In this document: piece after piece, positions 51,529 to 60,356 of the stretch | Layout of the letters: every line of letters starts with the position of its first letter | How positions within the stretch are numbered: the first letter of the stretch is position 1 | Assembly: GCF_001895925.1 (NCBI RefSeq) | Contig: NZ_MPPI01000002.1 | Span: 154,095 to 218,094 of the forward strand | Source: Phormidesmis priestleyi ULC007 | Lineage (GTDB): Bacteria > Cyanobacteriota > Cyanobacteriia > Leptolyngbyales > Leptolyngbyaceae | DNA length: 64,000 bases | Direction of reading: 5' to 3' | The notes under the pieces: model-generated | What the model saw: the letters and a program-made list of their open reading frames with translations, nothing else | Database searches by the model: none | What the model was told of the DNA's origin: nothing | Position numbers and translations under genes: made by a program

Positions 51529-54147
51529 CTACAGGTTCACCGTGATTTCCACCCAATCAATACCCTGTCCGAGATTTTGGTTATCGTCTGGGTCGATGTC
51601 ATTCACGACTTCATTATTGTTTTGAATCATCCCAATGTAAACCGTTTGCAGCCCAGACGGACTTGCCCAACCAATCCAATTTGCGGGGGGAAGCTTGAAG
51701 CTGGTGTTTTGGGGCCCTGAGTTACTCTTACCAGCGATGCCATCAATGCTGGGTCGAGCAAGGTTGTAGGCAGTAGTACTACTCTTATTGAAGACAGGAG
51801 TTGTAGATAGGTAGAAGCCAACCTGGATTCGCGTATCTGTTGGAACCATATTGAATGCGCTTTTGAACCCATTGTTTTCAGTCACAAATGTTGCAGTTAC
51901 CGTTTCTGCGGCAGCAAAGGTTGTTTTATTTACGGTCAGACTCTTGCCTCTCAGGTTAGTGGTCGGAATCTGTTGAACATCTAAGGTCAGAACACTCACG
52001 TTGTTGGTTTCATCGGTTTCGGCGATCGCGTTACTTGGATCGACAACCGCAAGAAGATAATAAGCTCCATCCACTACCCAAAAAGTGTCTCTCCAGGCGG
52101 GTAGATTCAACGTTAGAGGCGTTGTGGGGCTAGACTGATTTGCTGCAAGGTCAAAACTTAGGTCAGAAACAACTTTGTAATCGTTAGGGCTAAACGTCTG
52201 ATCTCTTGAGATGTAGAAAGAAACCTTGACGTTGGGGGCAAAAATCGTTCCAGCATTCTTAACGCTGTAGTTAACCGATACGGTAGAAACCGGGCTGTCA
52301 GTGTCATTCGCTCCTAGAGTCAAGAAAACTTGAGAATCACCTGTAAAGCCATTGCCGACAAGTTCCGTAAATTGTGGCTTACCTTCAACGTTTAGCCGAT
52401 AGTTGATCTCGTCAAGACTACTGGAGACTTTGATGTAGTAGTCTCCAGGCTCTAGAAGTTGTGTCGCATCGTTTGACAAAGGGGTTGAGGCGGTGCCATC
52501 AGTGCTTGCCTTATAAAGTTGCAGACCGATCGAGCTGAGAGGCTGACCCGTTAAATCAGTTGCAGACAAAACCAGGTTAGACCTGAAGCCAAGATTAAAT
52601 TTGAAGTAATCAGGCACATCAGAACTGATTGAGTCGGTATAAACCCCAGCCGTGTTGAGGGTGCCAATATTAAAAGCAGAAAGCTCTGCCTTGCCACCGA
52701 TGCTTTGAATAGTGGACTTAAACTGTCGTCGCTGAATGCCATCAAGTTGATCACTGCTAGAACGCTGAGGAAGAAAAGCTGCATCTAAAAGGCTTGTGCC
52801 GTTCATCAGCCAAACAGCAACTTCACCCGATGCTGAATCGCGCAAAAGCAGATCGGTTTTGCCATCGTTGTTAAAGTCAGCGAGTCGCTCAATATTGAAT
52901 CGAGATGGAAGAGGAGAAGGCAGGAAGGCGGCCCCCGAAGGCGCGATTTGAGTGCCATCTAACAACCAGACGGCAAGCTGGTCAGTCTGAGTATTGCGCC
53001 AAAGAATGTCGTCTGCTTTGTTGCCTTCAAAGTCACCCACTTGAGCAGTCCATTCGATCGGAACACTCGAAAGCGATGCCGCTCCGCCAGTGGCGATCTG
53101 ATTGCCGTTCATTAGCCAAATGGCGACTCCTCCAGTCTGAGTATTGCGCCAAAGAATATCTGATATGCCGTCTTTGTTAAAGTCACCCAACTGAGGCTTC
53201 CAGCTATCTGGAACGTTCGAAAGAGACGCGGCTCCTCCTTTGATAATTTTGGTGCCATCCATCAACCAAACGGCAACTTCTCCAGTTTGGGTGTTGCGCC
53301 AAAGAATATCTTTTTTCCCATCTTTACCGTTAAAGTCGCCTAGAGTCGGATCCCAACCACTAGGAACTCCAGGGAGAGGTGCCGCACTGCTAAACCCCAA
53401 ACCTGTGCTGTTGGTGAGCCAAATAGCCGTTTCACCAGTCTGTTTATTGCGCCAGAAAATATCAGCGCGATCGTCATTGTTAAAATCTGCTAGGGTTGAC
53501 TGCCAACTCGCAGGCACTTTATAAGGAGATCCTGCAAACTGTAAAAGGGTGCCGCCCTGCATAATCCAATAGCCGATCGAGCCATCTTTCTGATTTCGCA
53601 ACAGAATATCGTCTTCGCCGTCCCCATTCAAGTCACCAAACTGGCTTTGCCAATCGGTAGAAAGGCTTTGCGGGGTAGCGCCTAATTTGATCGGGTCACT
53701 AGATTGCACAATTTTGCCATCTGTCTGCACAACCGAAAAACCGCCATCTGGCTTGCTGCGCCAAACCAAATTATTAAGCGTTGCATCTGTGCTGACAGAC
53801 AGGTTTAACTTGTAGTTAGCTTCGATCGCGGTAACATCGCTGGGGTCTAACTCTGCTTGGATATAATAAGTTCCAGGAGCCAGAGGGGTTGAGAGGGCTT
53901 CTGAAAGCTGTTTAGAGTTGCTTGTGGGGTTTGGAGTGATCTCAACCTTTGCACCGTTAAAAAGATGGAGACGGGCATTACCAGTCAGTTCGGTTAGCGT
54001 AACGCTGGTGCTGCTGCTGCCGTTGAGCGTAAATTGGTAAAAATCGGTTTTGTCACCTGCGTTCAGCAACCCTGAAAGAGGAGGTGTTCCAATCAGATTT
54101 GTGATTGGAGTCGCTGTAGCAAAGGTGTTGTTGTCGGTAGGCGGCAT
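51529..54147 (-). CDS. VCBS/FG-GAP-repeat protein with pre-peptidase and CARDB domains
   Basis: 872 residues. N-terminal PPC domain (ADKTDFYQFTLNG-like, seen as GDKTDFYQFTLNG). About seven FG-GAP-type units of roughly 45-50 residues follow, each with D-x-N-x-D-G and WRNTQTGEVAVWLM segments. A second PPC-like domain (PDYFKFNLGFRSNLVLSAT) comes next, then CARDB-like beta domains (VNYSVKNAGTIFAPNVKVSFY). Calcium-binding beta-propeller and adhesion modules are expected. There is no classical signal peptide; export by a type I system is plausible since cyanobacterial VCBS proteins often use it, but no RTX nonapeptides are visible. Confidence 0.88.
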   Translation of the reverse strand: MPPTDNNTFATATPITNLIGTPPLSGLLNAGDKTDFYQFTLNGSSSTSVTLTELTGNARLHLFNGAKVEITPNPTSNSKQLSEALSTPLAPGTYYIQAELDPSDVTAIEANYKLNLSVSTDATLNNLVWRSKPDGGFSVVQTDGKIVQSSDPIKLGATPQSLSTDWQSQFGDLNGDGEDDILLRNQKDGSIGYWIMQGGTLLQFAGSPYKVPASWQSTLADFNNDDRADIFWRNKQTGETAIWLTNSTGLGFSSAAPLPGVPSGWDPTLGDFNGKDGKKDILWRNTQTGEVAVWLMDGTKIIKGGAASLSNVPDSWKPQLGDFNKDGISDILWRNTQTGGVAIWLMNGNQIATGGAASLSSVPIEWTAQVGDFEGNKADDILWRNTQTDQLAVWLLDGTQIAPSGAAFLPSPLPSRFNIERLADFNNDGKTDLLLRDSASGEVAVWLMNGTSLLDAAFLPQRSSSDQLDGIQRRQFKSTIQSIGGKAELSAFNIGTLNTAGVYTDSISSDVPDYFKFNLGFRSNLVLSATDLTGQPLSSIGLQLYKASTDGTASTPLSNDATQLLEPGDYYIKVSSSLDEINYRLNVEGKPQFTELVGNGFTGDSQVFLTLGANDTDSPVSTVSVNYSVKNAGTIFAPNVKVSFYISRDQTFSPNDYKVVSDLSFDLAANQSSPTTPLTLNLPAWRDTFWVVDGAYYLLAVVDPSNAIAETDETNNVSVLTLDVQQIPTTNLRGKSLTVNKTTFAAAETVTATFVTENNGFKSAFNMVPTDTRIQVGFYLSTTPVFNKSSTTAYNLARPSIDGIAGKSNSGPQNTSFKLPPANWIGWASPSGLQTVYIGMIQNNNEVVNDIDPDDNQNLGQGIDWVEITVNL

Positions 54148-54441
54148 GGCTGGACTCTCTATGAGCTAATGACGGGTTCGACCGAAATAGATTCTTTAGC
54201 GTTCCCAAATTCGGGCTGAAAATTAAGTCAGAGCAAGATTTGAGCGGTAATCAAGATGAAATCAATTGAAATGATCTGTACAATTTATTGAGATTGAGTC
54301 TAAATTTATACAACAACGGCACCAGTTACGTCAGAATTGCTACTGAGATTATTGCCTCAGTAGAAAACTCATGTCAGTTATTTCTCTCATCAGCTTTATA
54401 AGAAATCGTCCGTTACAAGAAGCTGCTTGCCTGGGGTTGCA

Positions 54442-55110
54442 CTAGAACTCAATTCCCGGTTGTGCCTTGACCCCTTGCTCTCTAAACGGATGTTTAACCA
54501 ACGTCATTTCTGTCACGAGATCTGCCCGCTCAATCAATGCTGGAAGCGCACCTCGACCCGTCAATATGACATGGGAGTCTTCAGTCTTTTCTGATAATCC
54601 AGCGATGACGGCTTCAATGCTCAAGTAACCCAGTTTCAGAGCAATATTAATTTCGTCTAGCAGCACCAGCTTGAAGTCGGGGTCTTTGATAAATGCCAGC
54701 GCCGTCTCCCATGCTTGAGTTGCTTTGAGAATGTCGCGATCGCGATCTTGAGTCTCCCAGGTAAAACCTTCACCCAGGGCATGAAATTCAAGCTGATCGC
54801 CCCAATGCTCAAACGCTGCTTTTTCAGCAGGTTCCCATGCGCCCTTGATGAACTGAACGATCGCGACTTTATAGCCATGACCCAGCGATCGCAGCACCAT
54901 TCCCAGAGCCGCCGTAGTTTTGCCTTTGCCATTTCCAGTGTGAACCATGATCAATCCCTTTTCGGAGGTCATGTTGGCGAGACGCTGATCCTGCACCTCT
55001 TTCCGTCGCTGCATCTTTTTGCGGTGCTGATCTGCTTCTGGTGACGGTGCGCCTGTGTCCAGTTCAGGAGACACATCTGAGTTGATCGGAAGCTGAGAAT
55101 CAAGAGTCAT
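54442..55110 (-). CDS. cobO: Cob(I)yrinic acid a,c-diamide adenosyltransferase
   Basis: 222 residues. The N-terminal 50 residues are charged and variable. The P-loop GNGKGKTTAALG starts at 59, then VQFIKGAWEPAEK, LVLLDEINIALKLGYL and HVILTGRGALPALIE, the CobA/CobO/BtuR signature. It adenosylates cob(I)yrinate in cobalamin synthesis or salvage. Monocistronic. No cobalamin riboswitch is apparent upstream. Confidence 0.94.
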   Translation of the reverse strand: MTLDSQLPINSDVSPELDTGAPSPEADQHRKKMQRRKEVQDQRLANMTSEKGLIMVHTGNGKGKTTAALGMVLRSLGHGYKVAIVQFIKGAWEPAEKAAFEHWGDQLEFHALGEGFTWETQDRDRDILKATQAWETALAFIKDPDFKLVLLDEINIALKLGYLSIEAVIAGLSEKTEDSHVILTGRGALPALIERADLVTEMTLVKHPFREQGVKAQPGIEF

Positions 55111-55807
55111 GACATACCAGAGTGAAATTTGAGAAAAAAGTCACAAGCCGACTGCTCTTAGCCTACCAACAGGGAGACCCCACTTTATGAATAAATGGGA
55201 GAGTCTCAGTATTTTGGACGATCATCATCTTCAAAGATAGATGGTAGGATGAAAGCGTTCGTGTCTAAAAGGTTGCGTAAAGAGCATTGAAATTTTTCTC
55301 TTTGACTGGATACCCTTGGCGACCTTTGTGGTATCTCGAAATGAAGTTAAAGCGGAAGCGGCAATGCGACCCTGCACTTTCGTGGGTCGATCGCTGCGAA
55401 GCTCCCAGTATGAATTGACCGATCTGTAACTCAAGGTTTGCGTCTGTCGTTGACTTTTAGCATCCAAAAGCATGGCTGCTCTCAACCCCGACCCAAACTG
55501 GATCGGTCAAGTTCTCTTTTAGGGGAATTCTTTAACCTAATGGCTGAAGCGCTCTGCCGCTAGTCATCATGTGGCGCAGGCTGAGCTTGGACTCGGTTCT
55601 GCAAAATTTTCAGCCTTTGTAGGTTTTGCTTGTCTACTGCTTAAAGTCAGTCTAAGTTTGTGTCCTCAATTCCTGAAAGCATTCTGACTGAGGGCGTAGA
55701 GTCCTTTCTGCATTCTGGCGACTTACTAAAAATTTCAGTCCGGTGTCGGGCTGTTCCTCACTGTTTAGCCCTCACTTTATGCTTCTTAAGCTTTTCGGAG
55801 TAAAAAA
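55111..55807. other. 697-base gap with long leader of speY
   Basis: The right 250 bases could be a long 5' leader; TGCCGC...GTGGCGCA (about 55556-55578) is one of several short dyads. The only notable ORF is a doubtful one at 55231-55473 (minus). I see no known riboswitch consensus. Confidence 0.4.
55231..55473 (-). CDS. Doubtful small basic protein
   Basis: 80 residues from an ATG at 55473 (MLLDAKSQRQTQTLSYRSVN). Basic and Ser/Thr rich with no recognisable motif. The TLSYRSVNSYW stretch faintly recalls small cyanobacterial DUF4278 proteins (LTYRGVxY), but the rest does not fit. Could equally be noncoding. It is divergent from speY and downstream of nothing on its strand. Confidence 0.22.
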   Translation of the reverse strand: MLLDAKSQRQTQTLSYRSVNSYWELRSDRPTKVQGRIAASALTSFRDTTKVAKGIQSKRKISMLFTQPFRHERFHPTIYL

Positions 55808-57004
55808 ATGTCCAAACTTCTCAGTCAAAAAATCACACCCTCCCCCATGCCTGCCGAGATCAGCGTTGTTGACCTGATTGATGGTTACTTTACGGCTTAT
55901 AACTCTGCACGGTTGCGAGAAATTTGTCATCTTCTCAGCCGTGAGGTGATGAAAGAGGGTGTCACAGTCGGACTCAGCTTGTCAGGCGCAATGACCCCGG
56001 CAGGGCTAGGAGTCTCTGTGATAGCGCCCTTGATGCGAAACGGATTCATTGATTGGATCATCAGCACAGGCGCTAACCTCTATCACGATATGCACTATGG
56101 GCTAGGGCTAGATCTCTACGCCAGCAGCCCATTTTTGGATGATGTGAAATTGCGGCAAGAAGGTCGCATTCGCATTTACGACATCATTTTTGATTATGAT
56201 GTGCTACTGGGAACGGATGCCTTCATTCGACAAATTCTCAAAGCAGAACCGTTTCAGAAGCGCATGGGCACGGCTGAGTTTCACTATCTACTGGGTCGGT
56301 ATGTGTCTGAAGTAGAGCGGAAACTGGGCGTAAAGCATCCTTCTCTACTCGCAACGGCTTATGAGTGTGGCGTTCCGATCTACACGTCTTCGCCGGGAGA
56401 TAGCTCGATCGGCATGAATGTGGCAGCGATGGCGCTAGAAGGCTCAAAGCTAGTCATTGACCCAATGCTAGATGTGAATGAAACCGCCGCGATCGTCTAT
56501 TCTGCCCGCGAGTCTGACATCCCAGATGTGGAAGGCAAGAGCGCAGCGCTGATCATCGGTGGCGGCAGTCCTAAAAACTTCTTGCTGCAAACTCAGCCGC
56601 AACTGCATGAAGTTCTGGGTTTAGAAGAGCGGGGACACGATTACTTCATTCAAGTCACTGATGCTCGTCCTGATACAGGCGGGTTGTCAGGTGCAACTCC
56701 AAATGAAGCTGTCAGTTGGGGCAAGGTTGATCCCGAAGAACTGCCCAATACGGTCGTCTGCTACACCGATAGCACGATCGCGCTGCCCATCCTGACTGCT
56801 TATGTGATCAACCAGTGTGAGCCTCGCCCGTTAAAGCGGCTATACGATCGGCGCGACGAACTGCTGGCAAAGCTGAAGGCAGATTATGAAGCGGCTAAAC
56901 AACGGCCCTCCCATCCCGCCCCAGAACCAATTTCGATCGGTGTGACGAAGCAGCCTGTTGCCACCTATCCCTGCGGGACTCCCATTCGCAACAGCCGTCA
57001 TTGA
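55808..57004 (+). CDS. speY: Deoxyhypusine-synthase-family homospermidine synthase
   Basis: 398 residues, full length for the bacterial DHS family. NAD-binding and core motifs: [49 protein letters not shown], and [11 protein letters not shown] with the active-site lysine at 306. Bacteria lack eIF5A, and these proteins make homospermidine by transferring an aminobutyl group to putrescine or related amines. The C-terminal tail (about 360-398) is variable. A good intrinsic terminator follows 23 bases after the stop. Confidence 0.9.
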   Translation: MSKLLSQKITPSPMPAEISVVDLIDGYFTAYNSARLREICHLLSREVMKEGVTVGLSLSGAMTPAGLGVSVIAPLMRNGFIDWIISTGANLYHDMHYGLGLDLYASSPFLDDVKLRQEGRIRIYDIIFDYDVLLGTDAFIRQILKAEPFQKRMGTAEFHYLLGRYVSEVERKLGVKHPSLLATAYECGVPIYTSSPGDSSIGMNVAAMALEGSKLVIDPMLDVNETAAIVYSARESDIPDVEGKSAALIIGGGSPKNFLLQTQPQLHEVLGLEERGHDYFIQVTDARPDTGGLSGATPNEAVSWGKVDPEELPNTVVCYTDSTIALPILTAYVINQCEPRPLKRLYDRRDELLAKLKADYEAAKQRPSHPAPEPISIGVTKQPVATYPCGTPIRNSRH

Positions 57005-57026
57005 GATAGCCTACAAATCTTTTCTT

Positions 57027-57053
57027 AAGGGTGAGTCTATCTCACCCTTTTTT
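57027..57053 (+). terminator. Intrinsic terminator of speY
   Basis: AAGGGTGAG (57027-57035), loop TCTAT, CTCACCCTT (57041-57049), then a T-run to 57053. Perfect 9-bp stem. Confidence 0.9.
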
Positions 57054-57060
57054 GTGGCTT

Positions 57061-57696
57061 TCATTGAGGAGGGATTGAAGGAACTGTTGGGGTAGATTGT
57101 TGAGGAGAAACGGGAGATTGACCTGTAGGCACCTGACTAGGATTAGTTGGCTGTAAGTTAGGACTAGTGGGTGAAATCGGATTTAGAGAAGGTTGAGGAT
57201 TGAGGGGATCGATCGATGGGGCAGGAGTCGTCAACCCTGGGTTTAAAGGAGTCTGACCGGGGATCGCTGGATTCTGATTGGGCGATGGGCTAGTTTGGGG
57301 AGCCGTTTCGAGGGCAACACGATCGCCGCCCACTGCGCGTAATACATCCAAAACCTGAATCACATCATTGTAGAAAGAGGTTTGGGAGGCACTCAAAACG
57401 AGCAACCCTTGCGGATTCTGCTGGTGATAATTTTGCAGAACTTGATAAAGCTGAACCCGATCGACAGGTTGATTCTTAACCGAGGTCAGCCCCGTGGAGT
57501 CGATATTGACCACCAACATCTCCTGATTCTGGGGCGTACCTGTGCTGGCTGTGGGCAAATCTAAATTAATGCCTTCTCGACGGGTTAGCTGCAAAGCTGC
57601 CAGGATGAAAAAGGTCAGAATGCAAAAGATCACGTCGATCAAAGGAATAATTTGAATTTGTGCCTCATCTTGGGAAGCGTCGAGATTAATCTTCAT
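57061..57696 (-). CDS. exbD: ExbD/TolR-type protein with Pro-rich tail (pair 2)
   Basis: 211 residues from the ATG at 57696 (MKINLDASQDEAQIQIIP). One membrane helix with the relay aspartate in IIPLIDVIFCILTFFILAAL, then the periplasmic core (LLVLSASQTSFYNDVIQVLDVL). Unlike pair 1, it has a C-terminal extension of about 75 residues rich in Pro, Asn, Gln, Ser and Thr (PSLNPISPTSPNLQPTNP), probably reaching through peptidoglycan. Upstream extension to 57744 is rejected. It follows exbB by 66 bases. Confidence 0.9.
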   Translation of the reverse strand: MKINLDASQDEAQIQIIPLIDVIFCILTFFILAALQLTRREGINLDLPTASTGTPQNQEMLVVNIDSTGLTSVKNQPVDRVQLYQVLQNYHQQNPQGLLVLSASQTSFYNDVIQVLDVLRAVGGDRVALETAPQTSPSPNQNPAIPGQTPLNPGLTTPAPSIDPLNPQPSLNPISPTSPNLQPTNPSQVPTGQSPVSPQQSTPTVPSIPPQ

Positions 57697-57762
57697 GAGC
57701 ATCAAGTGTGAAGGGTGGAGCCAGCCAGAGAATTTGTCTATCATGACAAACTCTAAAATTTT

Positions 57763-58395
57763 CTAGCGGTTGCTGTCTTGCCAGTTTTGTCTATAGAGCA
57801 GTTCTAACTCGTTGCCTGCTCTGCGAAAGATTTTTGCCTGATTGAAAACTAGGGCTTGAAAAATGCGGTAGAAGGCGACGCTAAAAACAGCCACGACTAG
57901 ACCCGTTGCAGTACTAATCAGCGCTTCACCAATGCCTGTCGTCACCCCAGCAGTCGAGGCGGTGCCAATATCGCCGATGCGAATCGATCGCAATGACGTG
58001 ATTAAACCAATCACCGTTCCTAACAACCCTAACAAAGGAGCCAGCGCGATCACGGCTTCTAGGATTTTGTCACCTCGACGCATCGACACAATCTCTTCAT
58101 CAGCCGCTGATTCTAGCGCCAAACGAAACGATTCGGGATCAGGTTTTTCCAAGCGAAGAGCGGCGTAGAGAAACCTGCCGATCGGTTGATCATAGGCTTG
58201 CCGAGCAATCTCGCCTGCCATCTGCCAATCTTTGCGAGAGGCATCCAAAATCCGGTTGACCGTTTCTTTCTCTTTATTGAGAACGTTAAACCAAAACCAC
58301 GATCGCTCAATAATTGCACTCAACGCCAAGATCGAGAGCAGCAATAACGGCAGCATCGTTACGCCGCCTTTTTGAAATAGTTCTACGATGTTCAT
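57763..58395 (-). CDS. exbB: ExbB/TolQ-type proton channel (pair 2)
   Basis: 210 residues from the ATG at 58395 ([18 protein letters not shown]). Three helices with the family motifs [19 protein letters not shown] and [20 protein letters not shown]. It is clearly paralogous to the channel at 48005. A second, separately transcribed ExbB/ExbD pair suggests a different envelope partner. The upstream region holds the 45-bp palindromic element. Confidence 0.92.
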   Translation of the reverse strand: MNIVELFQKGGVTMLPLLLLSILALSAIIERSWFWFNVLNKEKETVNRILDASRKDWQMAGEIARQAYDQPIGRFLYAALRLEKPDPESFRLALESAADEEIVSMRRGDKILEAVIALAPLLGLLGTVIGLITSLRSIRIGDIGTASTAGVTTGIGEALISTATGLVVAVFSVAFYRIFQALVFNQAKIFRRAGNELELLYRQNWQDSNR

Positions 58396-58488
58396 CGTTG
58401 CCCTTCCTTCTAGTCGTGCCCACAGCAAATCCTGGCTTCTAGCCTCTCACTAATCTGAGGCATTTTAATTTTAGAGACTTCGTTGCTT

Positions 58489-58545
58489 CTTGTTAACGTC
58501 AGTTCGATCGCAGTCGAAAAACCTAGTCGAACTGACGTTCTTGTT
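58489..58545. mobile_element. Minimal 45-bp family A element with 6-bp target duplication
   Basis: Element 58495-58539: terminus AACGTCAGTTCGA, a short middle, and the exact inverted TCGAACTGACGTT. It lacks the C-rich/G-rich core. CTTGTT flanks both sides (58489-58494 and 58540-58545). Confidence 0.8.
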
Positions 58546-58626
58546 ACAGCCTCGATCGCATCTACCAGTAAACCAGTATGAATGATTTTGCTAACAGCAA
58601 AGAACTTCTTGAGCAAAAGAAAATTT

Positions 58627-58670
58627 CAAAAAAATCTCCACAACTGGGCTTGATGTGGAGATTTTATTTT
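58627..58670 (-). terminator. Bidirectional-looking hairpin terminator
   Basis: AAATCTCCAC (58632-58641) pairs perfectly with GTGGAGATTT (58655-58664). On the minus strand the stem is followed by a T-run (complement of 58628-58634), ending the gene at 58689. On the plus strand it is followed by TATTTT. Confidence 0.88.
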
Positions 58671-58688
58671 AGATGTGAGGATGCCAAA

Positions 58689-60155
58689 TTAGCGTTTGTT
58701 TTTACCTGGTTTGCGTCCATCTTCGTCATTGCTACCACCGTGAGGGCGAGAATTCCCCGGATCGCAGCCTTCTGAGCCGTTGCCAATTCCTTGATTGCAG
58801 TGACGCTTTCTGCCTTTTTTGTCATCATCCGAGTCGATCGTTTGAGTCGTGTTGACCGTTTGATAGGTGGTTAGTAACTGACTAACTTCATAAACCGAAA
58901 GGTTAGTGCTGCTGATATTAATGGTCTGCACGACCTGCCCCGGAGCCGCCACAAACACCGAATTCAGACTAGACTGGAACACGTCGATCGACCGATTCAC
59001 CAACAAAAAAGCCCCACTCTCAAAGGAGGTCGGGTAGCTACAGTTCGATCGTGGAGTTGGCAACCCGGCCAGCGTAAACCCATTCAAATTCAGATTTTGA
59101 ACGCTGTTGAAGAATGTTACCCGTGCATTTCGATAAGTCTGGCTCGTGACTTGTGAAACCTGAGTGAAATAGTCGTAAACCTGAGTGTTGGAATCGATCG
59201 AGCCGTCCTGATTGACATCCATTCCATAAACGGTGCGAACGATGCGGGTAGCGCTGGGGCGATCGGGTAAGACTAGCGTCACCGTCGCATTTTCTGACAG
59301 CAGTTCAAATTCGCTGTAGCCGATGAATTGATTTGCTGGGTCGAATAGCCGAACGATCACCCGATCGCCTGCCTTCAGTCCTTTCATGAACTTGGCTTTC
59401 TTGTTGATTTTGTAGCTAAAATCGCCGACAAATTGTTCTGCGGAAAAGCCTTGTGACGCTCGACTGCGAACCGAAACTCGTGCAATCACTTTAGAAAGAG
59501 TGGCTTTTTTCTGAGAAATTGCCAAGCTAAAACTGCCTTGATTAACTGCGATCGCAGATTGAGTCGAGGAACTGCTAATTAGCTGAGTGCTGGTGGTTTG
59601 GGCGATCGTTTGATAAGACTGAGTTTGCTCAAAGAAAACGGAGCGATCGCGCACACTGCCGCGAATGTCGTAGCGCAGTTGAGCCGTAACGCGCAGGTCT
59701 ACTTTGCTGAGGTCTACGTCGTTGCCGAGTTGTTGTCGCAAGTCATTAAAAGAGATCACTTCAGGTAGCAGAGTGGTCTGTCCTGAAGCGTTGGTGATCA
59801 GACGCGCCCCTGTGCTGGTGAAAATCTGCACCCACCGATCGTTCCGACGCGCAAACACCTGATAAACCGCGTTGGCGTAGCTGGTTTGCGGCTTGTTAAG
59901 AATGCCCAGTTGCACCACTAGGGCTGAATCTTGCCGAGTTTGCACCAGCCGCGCAACTTTGAGAACGGCATTCCAGCTTTGTTGTTGACTGACTTGTAAG
60001 GGAGCCGCCGTTACTGCTTTTTGAGTGCTGTAGCTACCCAAAAGCAACGTGGATGCCATGAGCGCGATCGCAGCTTTCCTCCAAATCGACCTGCGAGTCT
60101 CACGATCTTTCAGAGTCTCGTTGTGTGAATCGAAACTAGGCACAGAATTCTTCAT
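58689..60155 (-). CDS. Exported protein with a conserved Cys/Gly/Asn C-terminal motif, unknown function
   Basis: 488 residues. Residues 24-50 form a signal region after a basic stretch (IWRKAAIALMASTLLLGSYS). The body is beta-rich, without a recognised domain (IARVSVRSRASQGFSAEQF, FMKGLKAGDRVIVRLFDP). The tail is remarkable: acidic DSDDDKKGRKRH, then CNQGIGNGSEGCDPGNSRP and HGGSNDEDGRKPGK, holding the only paired cysteines near the end. I recall very similar tails on otherwise unrelated cyanobacterial exported proteins, which suggests a sorting, cross-linking or metal-binding module. That is inference. A clear terminator follows. Confidence 0.8.
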   Translation of the reverse strand: MKNSVPSFDSHNETLKDRETRRSIWRKAAIALMASTLLLGSYSTQKAVTAAPLQVSQQQSWNAVLKVARLVQTRQDSALVVQLGILNKPQTSYANAVYQVFARRNDRWVQIFTSTGARLITNASGQTTLLPEVISFNDLRQQLGNDVDLSKVDLRVTAQLRYDIRGSVRDRSVFFEQTQSYQTIAQTTSTQLISSSSTQSAIAVNQGSFSLAISQKKATLSKVIARVSVRSRASQGFSAEQFVGDFSYKINKKAKFMKGLKAGDRVIVRLFDPANQFIGYSEFELLSENATVTLVLPDRPSATRIVRTVYGMDVNQDGSIDSNTQVYDYFTQVSQVTSQTYRNARVTFFNSVQNLNLNGFTLAGLPTPRSNCSYPTSFESGAFLLVNRSIDVFQSSLNSVFVAAPGQVVQTINISSTNLSVYEVSQLLTTYQTVNTTQTIDSDDDKKGRKRHCNQGIGNGSEGCDPGNSRPHGGSNDEDGRKPGKNKR

Positions 60156-60356
60156 AGGTTTTGTCAGTGAATGTTTGGCTTAGTATGGTCAAATCGAACT
60201 TGAGTAGACACAGCAAAGCTGCCTTCTACCAATCCAATGAGGAAGCTCTGCGGATCAGTAGAATGGAATCATCTCTTGCTCACGAGACCTGTTAGAAATG
60301 TGACAAGTTCCGTACGGATGTGAAGATCACATCAAGAAGGTTTCTTTTATATGAAG

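Noticed and set aside
54148-54441. Possible cobalamin riboswitch or regulatory RNA near cobO
   Set aside because: It lies downstream of cobO on its strand, and no B12-box-like sequence is present upstream of cobO either.
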